Below are positions 45,507-54,417 of a stretch of DNA of 64,000 nucleotides, piece by piece; position 1 is the stretch's first letter, and each line of letters starts with the position of its first letter. The stretch spans positions 767,379 through 831,378 of the forward strand of contig CAWDIH010000003.1 of the NCBI GenBank assembly GCA_963802415.1, given 5' to 3'. A model generated the notes under the pieces. That model did not search any database and was not told the origin of the DNA. It saw only the letters and a program-made list of their open reading frames with translations. A program made the translations under genes and the position numbers. Origin of the DNA: DATAES01 sp963802415 (GTDB lineage: Bacteria > Actinomycetota > Acidimicrobiia > Acidimicrobiales > JACDCH01).

Positions 45507-48500
45507 ATGGCGCGGAGCCGGTATCTCGAGGCGATCGACGAGCGCGTCGTGATCTACGACGGCGCCTTCGGGACGTACATGCAGCAGCAGGGCCTCACGA
45601 GCGACGACTTCGGTGGCCCTGAGCTCGAAGGATGCAACGAGATACTCGTGCTGACGAGGCCCGACCTCATCGCACAGATGCACGAGGCGTTCTTCCGGGT
45701 CGGGGTGGACGCGGTGGAGACGGCGACCTTCGGTGCGTTCGCGGTACCTCTCGCCGAGTACGGCATCGCTGACAAGGCGTACGAGATCAACCTCGAGGCG
45801 GGCCGGATCGCGCGCGAGGTCGCGAGCAGCTACGACGGATTCGTCGCCGGTTCGATCGGACCCGGCACGAAGTTTGCCTCCCTCGGCCAGATCAGCTTCG
45901 CCGACCTCCGTGACGCGTACGAGATCGAAAGCCGAGGATTGCTCGAAGGCGGCGTCGACCTGCTGTTGATCGAGACGCAGTTCGACTTGCTCGGTCTCAA
46001 AGCCGCCGTCGTCGGTGCCCGCCGCGCAATGGCCGCTGTCGGCCGAGAGGTGCCGCTGCAGACGCAGGTGACCGTGGAGCTGACCGGGCGCATGCTGCCG
46101 GGGACCGAGATCGCGGCCGCGCTGTGCGCCATCGACGCGCTCGAAGGTCGATGTGGTCGGCTTGAACTGCGCGACCGGTCCGGCGGAGATGACCGAACAC
46201 CTGCGCCATCTGTCGCATCACTCGCGCAAGCCGATCTCGTGCATCCCGAACGCGGGCTTGCCTTCGGTGGTCGACGGTGCGATGCACTACGACCTCACAC
46301 CCGATCAGCTCGCCGACTACCACGCACGTTTCATCAACGAGCTGGGCGTCCGGGTCGTGGGCGGCTGTTGCGGCACCACTCCCGAGCACCTTCGTGCCGT
46401 TGTCGAGAAGTGCCGCGATCTCGCGCCGGCGCCGCGGCATCAGGTGCACGAGCCGGGTGCAGCGTCGATCTACTCGTTCACGCCCTTCGACCAGGACATC
46501 ACGTACCTGACCATCGGCGAGCGCACAAACGCGAACGGCTCCAAGAGGTTCCGAGACTCGATGCTCGCGGCCGACTGGGACACGTGCGTGCAGATGGCGC
46601 GCGAGCAGGAGAAGGAAGGCGCGCACGTCCTCGACGTGTGCGTCGACTACGTCGGCCGCGACGGCACGGTGGACATGGAGGAGATCGCCCGCCGCTTCGC
46701 GACGCAGGCGACGGTTCCGCTCGTCCTGGATTCCACCGAGCCTCAGGTGATGGAAGCCGGCCTGCAATGGCTCGGCGGTCGTTCCCTCCTCAACTCCGCC
46801 AACTTGGAGGACGGCGAGGCGCCGGGGTCGCGGCTCGACCGAGTGTTCTCACTGGCCCGCGAGTACGGCGCGGCCGTCATCTGCCTGCTTATCGACGAAC
46901 AGGGCCAGGCGCGTGACATCGAATGGAAGCTCCGCGTCGCGCATCGCATCCACGACATCGCCACCAACCGGTACGGGCTCGAGTCGAACGACCTCATCTT
47001 CGACGCGTTGACGTTCCCGCTGTCCACCGGCGGCGAGGACCTGCGCGGCGACGCGATGGCGACAATCGAGGCGATCCGCCGCATCAAGGCCGAGATGCCT
47101 GGTGTGCACACGGTCCTGGGCCTGTCGAACGTGTCGTTCGGGCTGAAGCCAGCGGCCCGGCACGCGCTCAACTCTGTGTTCTTGCACGAGTGCCGCGACG
47201 CGGGGCTCGACGCCGCCATCGTCCACGCCGCGCGCATCATGCCGCTCAATCGCATTCCCGACGAACAGGTCCAGGTCTGCCTGGACCTGATCTACGACCG
47301 GCGCGACCCGTCGACGGGCTACGACCCGCTGCAGAAGCTGCTCGAGTTGTTCGCGGACGTCGAGGCAACGGCAGCGGTGAAGGAGGACCGGTCGGGCTGG
47401 CCCCTGGAGAAGCGGTTGTCCCAGCGCATCATCGACGGCGATCGAGACGGGCTCACGGACGATCTCGACGAGGCGCTGGCGTCCGGGCTCTCGGCGCTCG
47501 ACATCATCAACGACGTCCTGCTCGAAGGTATGAAGGTCGTCGGTGACCTGTTCGGATCCGGACAGATGCAGCTGCCGTTCGTGCTGCAGTCCGCCGAGAC
47601 GATGAAGGCCGCGGTTGCGTATCTGGAGCCGCACATGGAGAAGGTCGAAGGCGGCAACACGAAGGGACGGATCGTGCTCGCCACCGTGAAGGGCGACGTC
47701 CACGACATCGGCAAGAACCTCGTGGACATCATCCTCACGAACAACGGCTACAAGGTCCACAACCTCGGCATCAAGGTCTCGGTCACGGAGATGATCGAGA
47801 AGGCGCTCGAGGTGAAGGCTGACGCGATCGGCATGAGCGGTCTGCTCGTGAAATCGACGCTGATCATGCGCGACAACCTCGAGGAGCTCAACGGCCGGAA
47901 CCTCTCCGACATCCCGGTGTTGCTCGGCGGCGCCGCGCTCACACGCTCCTACGTCGAGCGCGACCTGCGTGACGTGTACGAGGGCCGGCTGTTCTACGGC
48001 AAAGACGCGTTCGAGGGACTACGGGTGATGGATCGTCTCGGCGCAGTCCGGCGCGGCGACGAACACGACGATCCGTCGTGGGGCCGCGTCCCGTCAGAGT
48101 CGCGAGTTCCGTCGCGGTCGTCGGTGGGCCTCGCTGAGCGTGAGCCGGTCGATCCGACCACGGTGCCGGCCCGCTCGCCCGAGGTCGAGGAGACCAACCA
48201 CATCTTCGTACCGCCGTTCACCGGGTCGCGCATCGTCAAGGGGTTGCCGATCGACGACATCGCCGGCTTCCTCAACGAGACCGCCCTCTTCCGCAACCAG
48301 TGGCAGTACCGGCCCGAGGGCGGCGAGGACGACGAGGCGTTCAAGGCGCGCATCCGTCCGATCCTCCGTGACGAACTGGCGAAGGCGAAGGCGGACGACC
48401 TGCTGCAGCCCGCGGTCGTCTACGGCTACTTCCCCGCGTCAGGCGACGGCAACGACGTCGTCATCTGGGAGGACGAGTCGCGCGACCGCGAGATCACGCG

Positions 48501-48996
48501 CTTCGGGTTCCCTCGCCAGACCAAGCCGCCGTACCTGTGCATCGGGGACATGGTGCGCCCGATCGAGACGAGCGAGGTCGACTACGTCGCCTTCCACATC
48601 GTGACCATTGGCCCGGCCGTGTCGGAGGCGACGGCGAAGCTCTTCGCCGACGATCGGTACCAGGAGTACCTGCAGCTGCACGGGCTGGGCGTCGAGATGG
48701 CGGAGGCGCTCGCCGAGTACTGGCATCGCCGCATCCGTGAGGAGTGGGGCTTCGCCGACGAGGACGGGCCCTCGCTCGCGGGTCTGTTCCGGCAGCAGTA
48801 CCGCGGCGGCCGCTACTCCTGGGGCTATCCCGCATGTCCGGACCTCGAGGACAACGTGACGGTGCTCGAGCTGCTGGATGGCGGCCGCATCGGGCTCGAG
48901 TGCTCCGAGGAGACGGGCTACCAGTACCAACCGGAGCAGACCACGTCCGCCATCATCTGCCACCACCCGAAGGCGAAGTATTTCGTCGCGCGGTAG
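45507..48996 (+). CDS. metH: Cobalamin-dependent methionine synthase (one frameshift)
   Basis: Methylates homocysteine using methyl-tetrahydrofolate via methylcobalamin. The homocysteine domain starts ERVVIYDGAFGTYMQQQGLT and ends with the zinc motif VVGGCCGTTPEHLRAV. The folate domain has TIGERTNANGSKRFRDSMLA. The B12 domain has LATVKGDVHDIGKNLVD with the His ligand. The C-terminal activation domain (VVYGYFPASGDGNDVVIWED to ICHHPKAKYFVAR) binds SAM for reductive reactivation. A shift near 46,150 (CTCGAAGGTC where one base fewer restores frame) splits the homocysteine domain. Corrected length is about 1,163 residues, normal for MetH. Confidence 0.95.
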
Positions 48997-49020
48997 TCGC
49001 AGACCAAGGGAGATGCCGGC

Positions 49021-49503
49021 TTGGCAACGGGATATGGAGGGACGTACCGGGCGACCGTGATCGACAACACGGACCCGACGATGCAGAACCGCTTGCTCGT
49101 CGTCATCCCGGAGGTGACCGGCACTGCATCGGCGTGGGCAGTGCCATCGCTCGCGTCGAGCGGTGCGGCCCTCCCGTCGGTGGGCGAGGAGGTGTACGTG
49201 TCCTTCGAGCGTGGCGACTCCGACTACCCCGTGTGGCAGTCGATCGCCACGTCGGCTGTGCCGGGACACGCCAGCGGCGTCTACCCGGGCATGTACCGAG
49301 CGACGGTCGTCGACAACATCGACCCGATGCAGTCCGACCGGCTCCTGGTCTCGGTGCCGGAGGTCTCCGCCAGCACGACGATGTGGGCGACTCGGTCGCC
49401 GACGCTCACGGGCGGCGAACTCCCGGCCGCGGGCCAAGTGGTTTGGGTGCAGTTCGACAACGGCGATCCCAACTACCCAGTGTGGGTGGGCATCGCCCAG
49501 TAG
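49021..49503 (+). CDS. Duplicated gpV/gp5-type OB-fold protein
   Basis: 160 residues made of two tandem copies of one ~75-residue domain: YRATVIDNTDPTMQNRLLVV and YRATVVDNIDPMQSDRLLVS open them, and GEEVYVSFERGDSDYPVWQS and GQVVWVQFDNGDPNYPVWVG close them. The pattern matches the N-terminal OB domain of phage baseplate protein V/gp5 and VgrG spikes. There is no needle repeat and no lysozyme domain, and no other phage or injection-system gene is nearby. TTG 49,021 with GGGAG 8 bases upstream; it follows metH by 24 bases. Function here is unknown. Confidence 0.72.
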   Translation: MATGYGGTYRATVIDNTDPTMQNRLLVVIPEVTGTASAWAVPSLASSGAALPSVGEEVYVSFERGDSDYPVWQSIATSAVPGHASGVYPGMYRATVVDNIDPMQSDRLLVSVPEVSASTTMWATRSPTLTGGELPAAGQVVWVQFDNGDPNYPVWVGIAQ

Positions 49504-49533
49504 CGCGGCAACCGTCGGCCGACGTGACGTCAT

Positions 49534-50346
49534 CTACGAAAAGGTGATCGTGAGGCCGTCCAGGCCGAGCGCGCCGTAGTCCGACGTCCAGGACTCACCC
49601 GCCGCGATGGGCTGTGCGTCGGTGATCGTGCCGGTGGTCACGACCTCTCCCGACGCCAGACGTGAAGCGGCCGGATCGTCTGCCAGAACGCGAATGAGAT
49701 GCGTCAGCGCGTGCGCAGGGCCGCCGAGCACGTTGGCCCCGACGCCACGATCGACGACGGATCGATCGCAGCTCAGGCTGAGCTCGAACTTCGGCAACAG
49801 CTGACTGATCTCTTCGATGTTGTTCTCGTTGATCTCGACGGGCATTCCTATGACGAGCGCGCCGTGCAGCGCGAAGTCGGCGGTGCAGTCGGCGAGCGTG
49901 AACCTCCACCCCGGAAAGTGACAGTGGACGATCTCGAAACCAGGTGCCATCCACTCCACCGCGCGAAGTACCTGCATGGGATCAGCCGTCGGGGGCGGCT
50001 CGGCTCGGAGCTTGAAGACCACCTCGGGTTCGATTCGCGGCTGGACGAAGCGATCCAGCGCGAGTTCCGCCGAACCATCGGCGGCTTGGACGACGGTCTG
50101 CTTCCAGACCCGGGCCCACATCGGCCGATCGACGCCGTAGAGATCCCAGAGCTTCGTGTTGGTGAAGCCGATCTTCCGACCCACTGAGACCCATCCGTCC
50201 GCCAGACGACGGGCTGCGATGTGTTCGAGCACCGCGTAGGCAGCGGGCATGTCGAAATCGTCGACCGTGGCCGAGATCGGATCGATGGTCGCAGCGCGTT
50301 CGTACGCATCGAGCAATCGCTCGGCGACGGCTTCGGGTTCGCTCAC
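49534..50346 (-). CDS. 2-keto-4-pentenoate hydratase-like protein (fumarylacetoacetase superfamily)
   Basis: 270 residues. VGRKIGFTNTKLWDLYGVDR, FVQPRIEPEVVFKL (metal-binding Glu pair), LRAVEWMAPGFEIVHCHF, ALVIGMPV and TTGTITDAQPIAAGESW match the MhpD/DmpE hydratase and decarboxylase group of aromatic meta-cleavage pathways. No other meta-cleavage gene is in the window, so the substrate is open. GTG 50,346 overlaps the LigD stop as GTGA. Confidence 0.83.
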   Translation of the reverse strand: MSEPEAVAERLLDAYERAATIDPISATVDDFDMPAAYAVLEHIAARRLADGWVSVGRKIGFTNTKLWDLYGVDRPMWARVWKQTVVQAADGSAELALDRFVQPRIEPEVVFKLRAEPPPTADPMQVLRAVEWMAPGFEIVHCHFPGWRFTLADCTADFALHGALVIGMPVEINENNIEEISQLLPKFELSLSCDRSVVDRGVGANVLGGPAHALTHLIRVLADDPAASRLASGEVVTTGTITDAQPIAAGESWTSDYGALGLDGLTITFS

Positions 50347-51257
50347 GAAGTCGCCGCCAATGGAAGCTCTTGCTGCAAGGTCGCGGTCGGCGCCCACAGG
50401 TCACCGACCGCGTCGACGCGCTCGAGGACATCCGGCGCTTCGAACGACAAGGACGCACCGCCGGCGGCGGCATCGACTTCGTCCCACGTGACCGGCGCCG
50501 ACACGGTCGGGTCCGGGCGGGCGCGCAGCGAGTACGCACAGATCGTGGTCTTGTGACGCGAGTTCTGGCTCCAGTCGATGAAGACCTTGCCCTTGCGCAG
50601 TTCCTTGCGCATGTTCGACAGCACCCGGTCGCCGTGGTGCTTCTCCATGGCTTGGGCGACAGCGAGCGCGAACCCGGAAGCCTGCTCGTGGGTGAGCGGC
50701 GACCGGTTCACCGGTACGTACACCTGGAGGCCCTTCGAGCCCGACGTCTTTGCGCAGCACCGCAGCCCGAGCCCGTCGAGGACATCGCGGATCCACATGC
50801 CGACCTCGGCGCAATCGTTGATGTCGGCGGGCGCGCCCGGATCCAGGTCGAACACCACCATCGTCGGCGTCTCGATGTCGACACCGCGCGCCATCGGGGC
50901 GTGCAGCTCGAGTGCCGCCAGGTTCGCGGCCCACACGATCGACGCCTCGTCGGCCAGACGGCAGTAGTCGATGGCACCGCCGCTGTCGCCGGGGCCAGGT
51001 GCGACCTGCACCCATTTCGGTCGGTGGTTCGGGCACCGCTTCTCGAAGAACGAGCCCGCGTCGACCCCGTTCGGGAAACGGCGCATGGTGATGCCGCGGT
51101 CGCCGAGGTGCGTGAGCAGCACGGGCGCGATGCGGGCGTAGTAGTCGATGACCTCGCCCTTCGTGAAGCCGGACCTCGGGTACAGCACCTTGTCGAGATT
51201 CGACAGCTTCAGCTCGCGGCCGTCGACGGTGACGGTGGTGTGCTTTGACTCGGGCAC
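50343..51257 (-). CDS. LigD polymerase/primase-domain protein (NHEJ)
   Basis: 304 residues, the archaeo-eukaryotic primase-like polymerase of bacterial non-homologous end joining, here without the ligase and nuclease domains. Motifs: KLSNLDKVLYPRSGFTKGEV, FEKRCPNHRPKWV, VVFDLDPGAPADI (catalytic DxD), LRCCAKTSGSKGLQVYVPV and VFIDWSQNSRHKTTICAYSL. It extends and fills DNA ends and works with Ku, whose gene is 33 bases upstream on the same strand. Confidence 0.92.
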   Translation of the reverse strand: MPESKHTTVTVDGRELKLSNLDKVLYPRSGFTKGEVIDYYARIAPVLLTHLGDRGITMRRFPNGVDAGSFFEKRCPNHRPKWVQVAPGPGDSGGAIDYCRLADEASIVWAANLAALELHAPMARGVDIETPTMVVFDLDPGAPADINDCAEVGMWIRDVLDGLGLRCCAKTSGSKGLQVYVPVNRSPLTHEQASGFALAVAQAMEKHHGDRVLSNMRKELRKGKVFIDWSQNSRHKTTICAYSLRARPDPTVSAPVTWDEVDAAAGGASLSFEAPDVLERVDAVGDLWAPTATLQQELPLAATS

Positions 51258-51290
51258 CCGGAAGGTCTACCCCGCGACGGGAGGAGCCAG

Positions 51291-52202
51291 CTACGCGCTC
51301 TTGCGCTTCCTCGGCTTTGCGGCCACCTTCTGTGCCCGCACCGGCTTTGCTGCTTCCTCGGCCTCGCCGTCAGCCGGCTTATCGTCGGCGGGCCGCCCGG
51401 TCGGGTGGCGTTTCCGAGACTCCTTCGCGGCGCTGACGCTCGCTTCGAGTGCCGCCATGAGGTCGACGACCTTGTCCGCAGACACGGGCTGCGGCGCCGG
51501 GGCCAACTCGGTCTCGCCTGCCGCCTTGCGCTCGATCAATTCGAGGACGCGGTTGCGATACGTGTCCTGGAACTTGTCGGGCTCGAACGGTGTCGACAGC
51601 GACGCGATCAGCTGCTCCGCCATCCCGAGCTCGCGGTCGCTGACGTCGACGCCGTCGATGCCATCGAGCTCGCTGATGTCCTCGGCGCCGTTGACCTCGT
51701 CCGCGTAGACCATCGTGGACAGAAGGAGCTTGCCGTCCTTCGGTCGCACCGCGGCCAAGTACTGCTTCGACCGCATCACGAACCGCGCGATGCCGACTTT
51801 CTGTGAGCGCTCCATCGCCTCGGTGAGCAGCGCGTACGGCTTCGTCGTCGCCTTGTCGGGTGCGAGGTAGTACGCGGCGTCGTAGTAGATCGGATCGATG
51901 TCGGCGAGATCGACGAACTCCTCGATGTCGATCGTGCGCACCGCCTCAGGGTCGAGAGCGGCGAGCTCGTCGTCGTCGATGAGGACGTAGTCGCCGGACG
52001 GGAGCTCGTAGCCCTTCACGATGTCCTCGTTCGAGACCTCGGCCTCATCCGCGGCGGACACCTTGCGAAGGCGGATGCGAGCGCCCGTGCGGCGGTCGAT
52101 CTGGTTGAACGAGACCGACTTCCGGGACACAGCGTTGTAGAGCTTCACAGGGATGTTGACCAGCCCGAAGCTGATCGACCCACTCCAGATCGCTCGTGGC
52201 AT
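51291..52202 (-). CDS. ku: Non-homologous end joining protein Ku
   Basis: 303 residues. It starts MPRAIWSGSISFGLVNIPVK, the family signature. The core includes GYELPSGDYVLIDDDELAAL, YYDAAYYLAPDKATTKPYAL and IARFVMRSKQYLAAVRPKDG; DTYRNRVLELIERKAAGE lies at the end of the core. A Lys/Arg/Ala-rich tail of about 50 residues follows, as in other Ku proteins with extended basic tails. It forms a ring on DNA ends and recruits LigD. The nuclease cassette 2 begins 70 bases upstream. Confidence 0.95.
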   Translation of the reverse strand: MPRAIWSGSISFGLVNIPVKLYNAVSRKSVSFNQIDRRTGARIRLRKVSAADEAEVSNEDIVKGYELPSGDYVLIDDDELAALDPEAVRTIDIEEFVDLADIDPIYYDAAYYLAPDKATTKPYALLTEAMERSQKVGIARFVMRSKQYLAAVRPKDGKLLLSTMVYADEVNGAEDISELDGIDGVDVSDRELGMAEQLIASLSTPFEPDKFQDTYRNRVLELIERKAAGETELAPAPQPVSADKVVDLMAALEASVSAAKESRKRHPTGRPADDKPADGEAEEAAKPVRAQKVAAKPRKRKSA

Positions 52203-52271
52203 GGGACCAGTCTGCCGGGTTCTCGACTCTTTGAACAGTGACCCCACGAGCAACAGGCCTCCTTCCGCATC

Positions 52272-52314
52272 GAGAGTGCGTGAAACGCCCTCACAGGGCG
52301 GTTGGCGCACGCTG
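52272..52314. repeat. Left inverted repeat of cassette 2
   Basis: Begins GAGAGTGCGTGAAACG. Its centre is a hairpin (CGCCCT and AGGGCG around CAC), and the outer bases pair with GCGCAC. It contains the TGA of the nuclease gene (52,291-52,293). Confidence 0.8.
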
Positions 52315-53190
52315 AGTGCGCCAGGCCCGTTCGAGCTCGGTTCTGAACTGGCGTTCGCCGGCGCGGAGGTCGTGCTTGTCAGCATGGAGGAGGATCCATC
52401 CGAGTCGAACCACCGCGGCGTGGCGAGTTTCGTCGTGCTTCCAGTGGCGAGGGTTGTGCCAACGATCGGAGTCGTACTCGACGCCGATGAGACGGTCGGG
52501 CCAAGCGAGGTCGAGCACACCGACGACCCGACCCGTCTCATCCCGGAGGAGATGTTGGCGCACCGGCACCGGGTAACCCCACGCGACGAACTGGCGTTGC
52601 AGTCGCATCTCAGCCGGGCTTCCGGGAGCGATGTCACCTGCCCATACATCGAGGACCCGCCGCAGCCGCCGGATGCCTCGCCGCGCGTTGGCCGCGGCAC
52701 CGTCGATGGCGTCGATCGTCGTGAGCTTCCGGCAGAGCGCATCGTCGACCATCGATGCCAGTGCCGTGTCGCCGATCAGCGAAGCGCAGTCGACAACAGT
52801 TCGTGCAACGCCGGTGCACGGGATCCCGAACAGGCGAGCAACGTCCTCCGCATCGAGATCAGCGCGGTGAACGAGCGCTATCGGCGTCCGGCGCGACGCG
52901 CCGGACGGAACCGTCACATGAGGGAGCAGCGGCGGTTTGGCGAGGCCCGCGAGCGCGGCCGCGGTCAGATGGGATGCCCGCGTCGGCTGCGGGCCCGCGA
53001 GACAAGCAGCGAGCGCCGACTGCTGCCACGTGACCGGCGCGCCCGCGATCCGGTACACCCCTCGCACCATCCGAATCCACTGGCCGGACGCGACGCGCCC
53101 GCTCACCTGTTTCGTCGACAGCCCGAACTCCCTTGCTTGCTCGTGACTCACGAGCCCGTACTGACGAGCCGCCCATTCGTCGATCCCCAT
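52291..53190 (-). CDS. AbiEi-like winged helix + DUF559 PD-(D/E)XK nuclease, second copy
   Basis: 299 residues, distant relative of the 8,365-9,330 protein with the same domain order. The winged helix spans residues 5-50 (WAARQYGLVSHEQAREFGLS, then GQWIRMVRGVYRIAG). The middle region reads VARTVVDCASL where cassette 1 has VARTVFDLAGL. The C-terminal nuclease has Glu194, Asp227 (GVLDLAWPDR) and Glu238/Asp240 (LIGVEYDSDRWH). ATG 53,190 is preferred; an in-frame GTG lies 6 bases upstream. Low sequence identity but identical cassette layout suggests an old element family rather than a recent local duplication. Confidence 0.85.
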   Translation of the reverse strand: MGIDEWAARQYGLVSHEQAREFGLSTKQVSGRVASGQWIRMVRGVYRIAGAPVTWQQSALAACLAGPQPTRASHLTAAALAGLAKPPLLPHVTVPSGASRRTPIALVHRADLDAEDVARLFGIPCTGVARTVVDCASLIGDTALASMVDDALCRKLTTIDAIDGAAANARRGIRRLRRVLDVWAGDIAPGSPAEMRLQRQFVAWGYPVPVRQHLLRDETGRVVGVLDLAWPDRLIGVEYDSDRWHNPRHWKHDETRHAAVVRLGWILLHADKHDLRAGERQFRTELERAWRTQRAPTAL

Positions 53191-53209
53191 CCGCACGAGT
53201 GTGCGGCGA

Positions 53210-53219
53210 GGGTGTGACA
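53210..53219 (-). promoter_or_regulatory. TGTCACACCC box upstream of cassette-2 nuclease
   Basis: Same 10 bases as in cassette 1, here 19 bases upstream of the ATG on the minus strand. Confidence 0.45.
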
Positions 53220-53225
53220 GTGAAT

Positions 53226-53268
53226 CGAGGGTGCGCCAACCGCCCTCACAGGTCGGTTCACGCACCCT
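53226..53268. repeat. Right inverted repeat of cassette 2
   Basis: Begins CGAGGGTGCGCCAACCG and ends GCACCC region near 53,266; the whole arm folds on itself (GAGGGTGCG against CGCACCCTC). Confidence 0.8.
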
Positions 53269-54206
53269 CAGCGCGACGATTCGATCTCGACTTCGTCACC
53301 GTCCCCGACGACGTGGTCGCGGCCGACGAGTTGGCCGGGAAACCGTGCTGACGGACCCCAGATACGGGCCCCGGTGCAGCTCACGCCGATCTCGCGGTGG
53401 ATGGTGTCCGCGACGTCCACGACCGTCACGGGTGGTCGGAACGCAACGGGATCGGGCGTGACTTCGTTGCCGCGCCGGAGCCGTACTCGGACCAGCCCGG
53501 TCAACGTCCAGATCCGCTCCCGGAGCAACGCCAGCGAGTCGTCGTCGAGGATCGATATGGGTACGACCTCGAGATCGCCGGCGACTCGCCGAACGGCATC
53601 GCTGCTACGTGCGGGCGACGCCTCGTCGGCCTTCGTGGCCGCGACCAACGCCGGAAGCTCGATGCCGGCGAGGGCCACCTCGCGACGCACGACCTGCAAC
53701 CCCGACACCGGCGCGTCGACCGGTTGGCAGAACACGATGCCGTCTGCGCCGCGCAGCACGCCGAGCAGCGCGCGTCCCCGCCTCGATCTTCGTTCGCGCC
53801 GTCGATGAGCCCAGGGATCTCGACGAGTTGTACGAGCACGCCGCCGATCCGTGTGGTGGCGGGTACTGGACGCGTCGTCGTGAACGCGTAGTCACCCGTC
53901 TTGATCTGAACGTTGCTCAACGCTTGAAGCAGCGACGACTTACCGGCGTTCGGCCCGCCGACGAGGCAGATCTGCGCGGCCCCCTGACGCCGCACCGCGA
54001 TGCTGTCCGCGATGAACCGCCTTGGACCGGACGCGAGTCCTGTTGATCTCCTCGTTGACCCACTTGCGAAGGTCGGCATAGGGGCCGTTCTTGTAGTCGG
54101 GAAGGTCAGCGAGGATGCGTTGCAACTCGCGAAGGCGCGCGCTGCCGTCCTTTCCTCGCAATCTCCGCCGGATGAGTTGCGCCTGCGTTCGATGGGGCAT
54201 GGGCAC
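53268..54206 (-). CDS. DRG/Obg-type GTPase with C-terminal TGS domain (several frameshifts)
   Basis: Blocks in three frames join into one protein of about 310 residues. They are a helical N-terminus (LRELQRILADLPDYKNGPYA), the P-loop AAQICLVGGPNAGKSSLLQA, FTTTRPVPATTRIGGVLVQL with LVEIPGLIDGANE (switch II), then LVAATKADE (base recognition), and a C-terminal TGS domain (VTVVDVADTIHREIGVSCTG to VVGDGDEVEI). Shifts lie near 54,030, 53,800 and 53,750. The family is ribosome- or RNA-associated; the precise role is unknown. Its TGA lies at the outer edge of cassette 2. Confidence 0.8.
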
Positions 54207-54405
54207 GGGAACCGCTCCTCGTTCGATGGCGGAGCGGCGCGCGGTCCCTGCCCTCGCTTCCTTCGTGCAGGTACCGCGTCAAGTGCCCCGCCGCTTCCTC
54301 TGACGCCAGATGAGGAAGCGGCGATCTAGCCGCACTGAGGGTTCGTGCGCGCTCTCCACGACCGCACGCGCAGGGTCAGGTCGTCGAGAGCCACGGCCGG
54401 AAGAG

Positions 54406-54411
54406 TACCGT
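54406..54411 (+). promoter_or_regulatory. -10 box of a probable leaderless promoter
   Basis: TACCGT, 6 bases, then GTG at 54,418. Confidence 0.6.
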
Positions 54412-54417
54412 CCGGCC

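Larger units (their letters stand above)
52272..53268. mobile_element. Hairpin-flanked DUF559 nuclease cassette 2
   Basis: A 1 kb unit bounded by inverted repeats of about 43 bases (52,272-52,314 and 53,226-53,268; about 35 of 43 match). It has the same internal layout as cassette 1: a minus-strand nuclease gene that starts about 35 bases from the right repeat and stops inside the left repeat. The right repeat overlaps the stop codon of the TGS GTPase gene. No target-site duplication is obvious. Confidence 0.68.

Noticed and set aside
49021..49503. Prophage or contractile injection locus
   Set aside because: Only the OB-fold protein resembles tail proteins; the neighbours are metabolic and repair genes.
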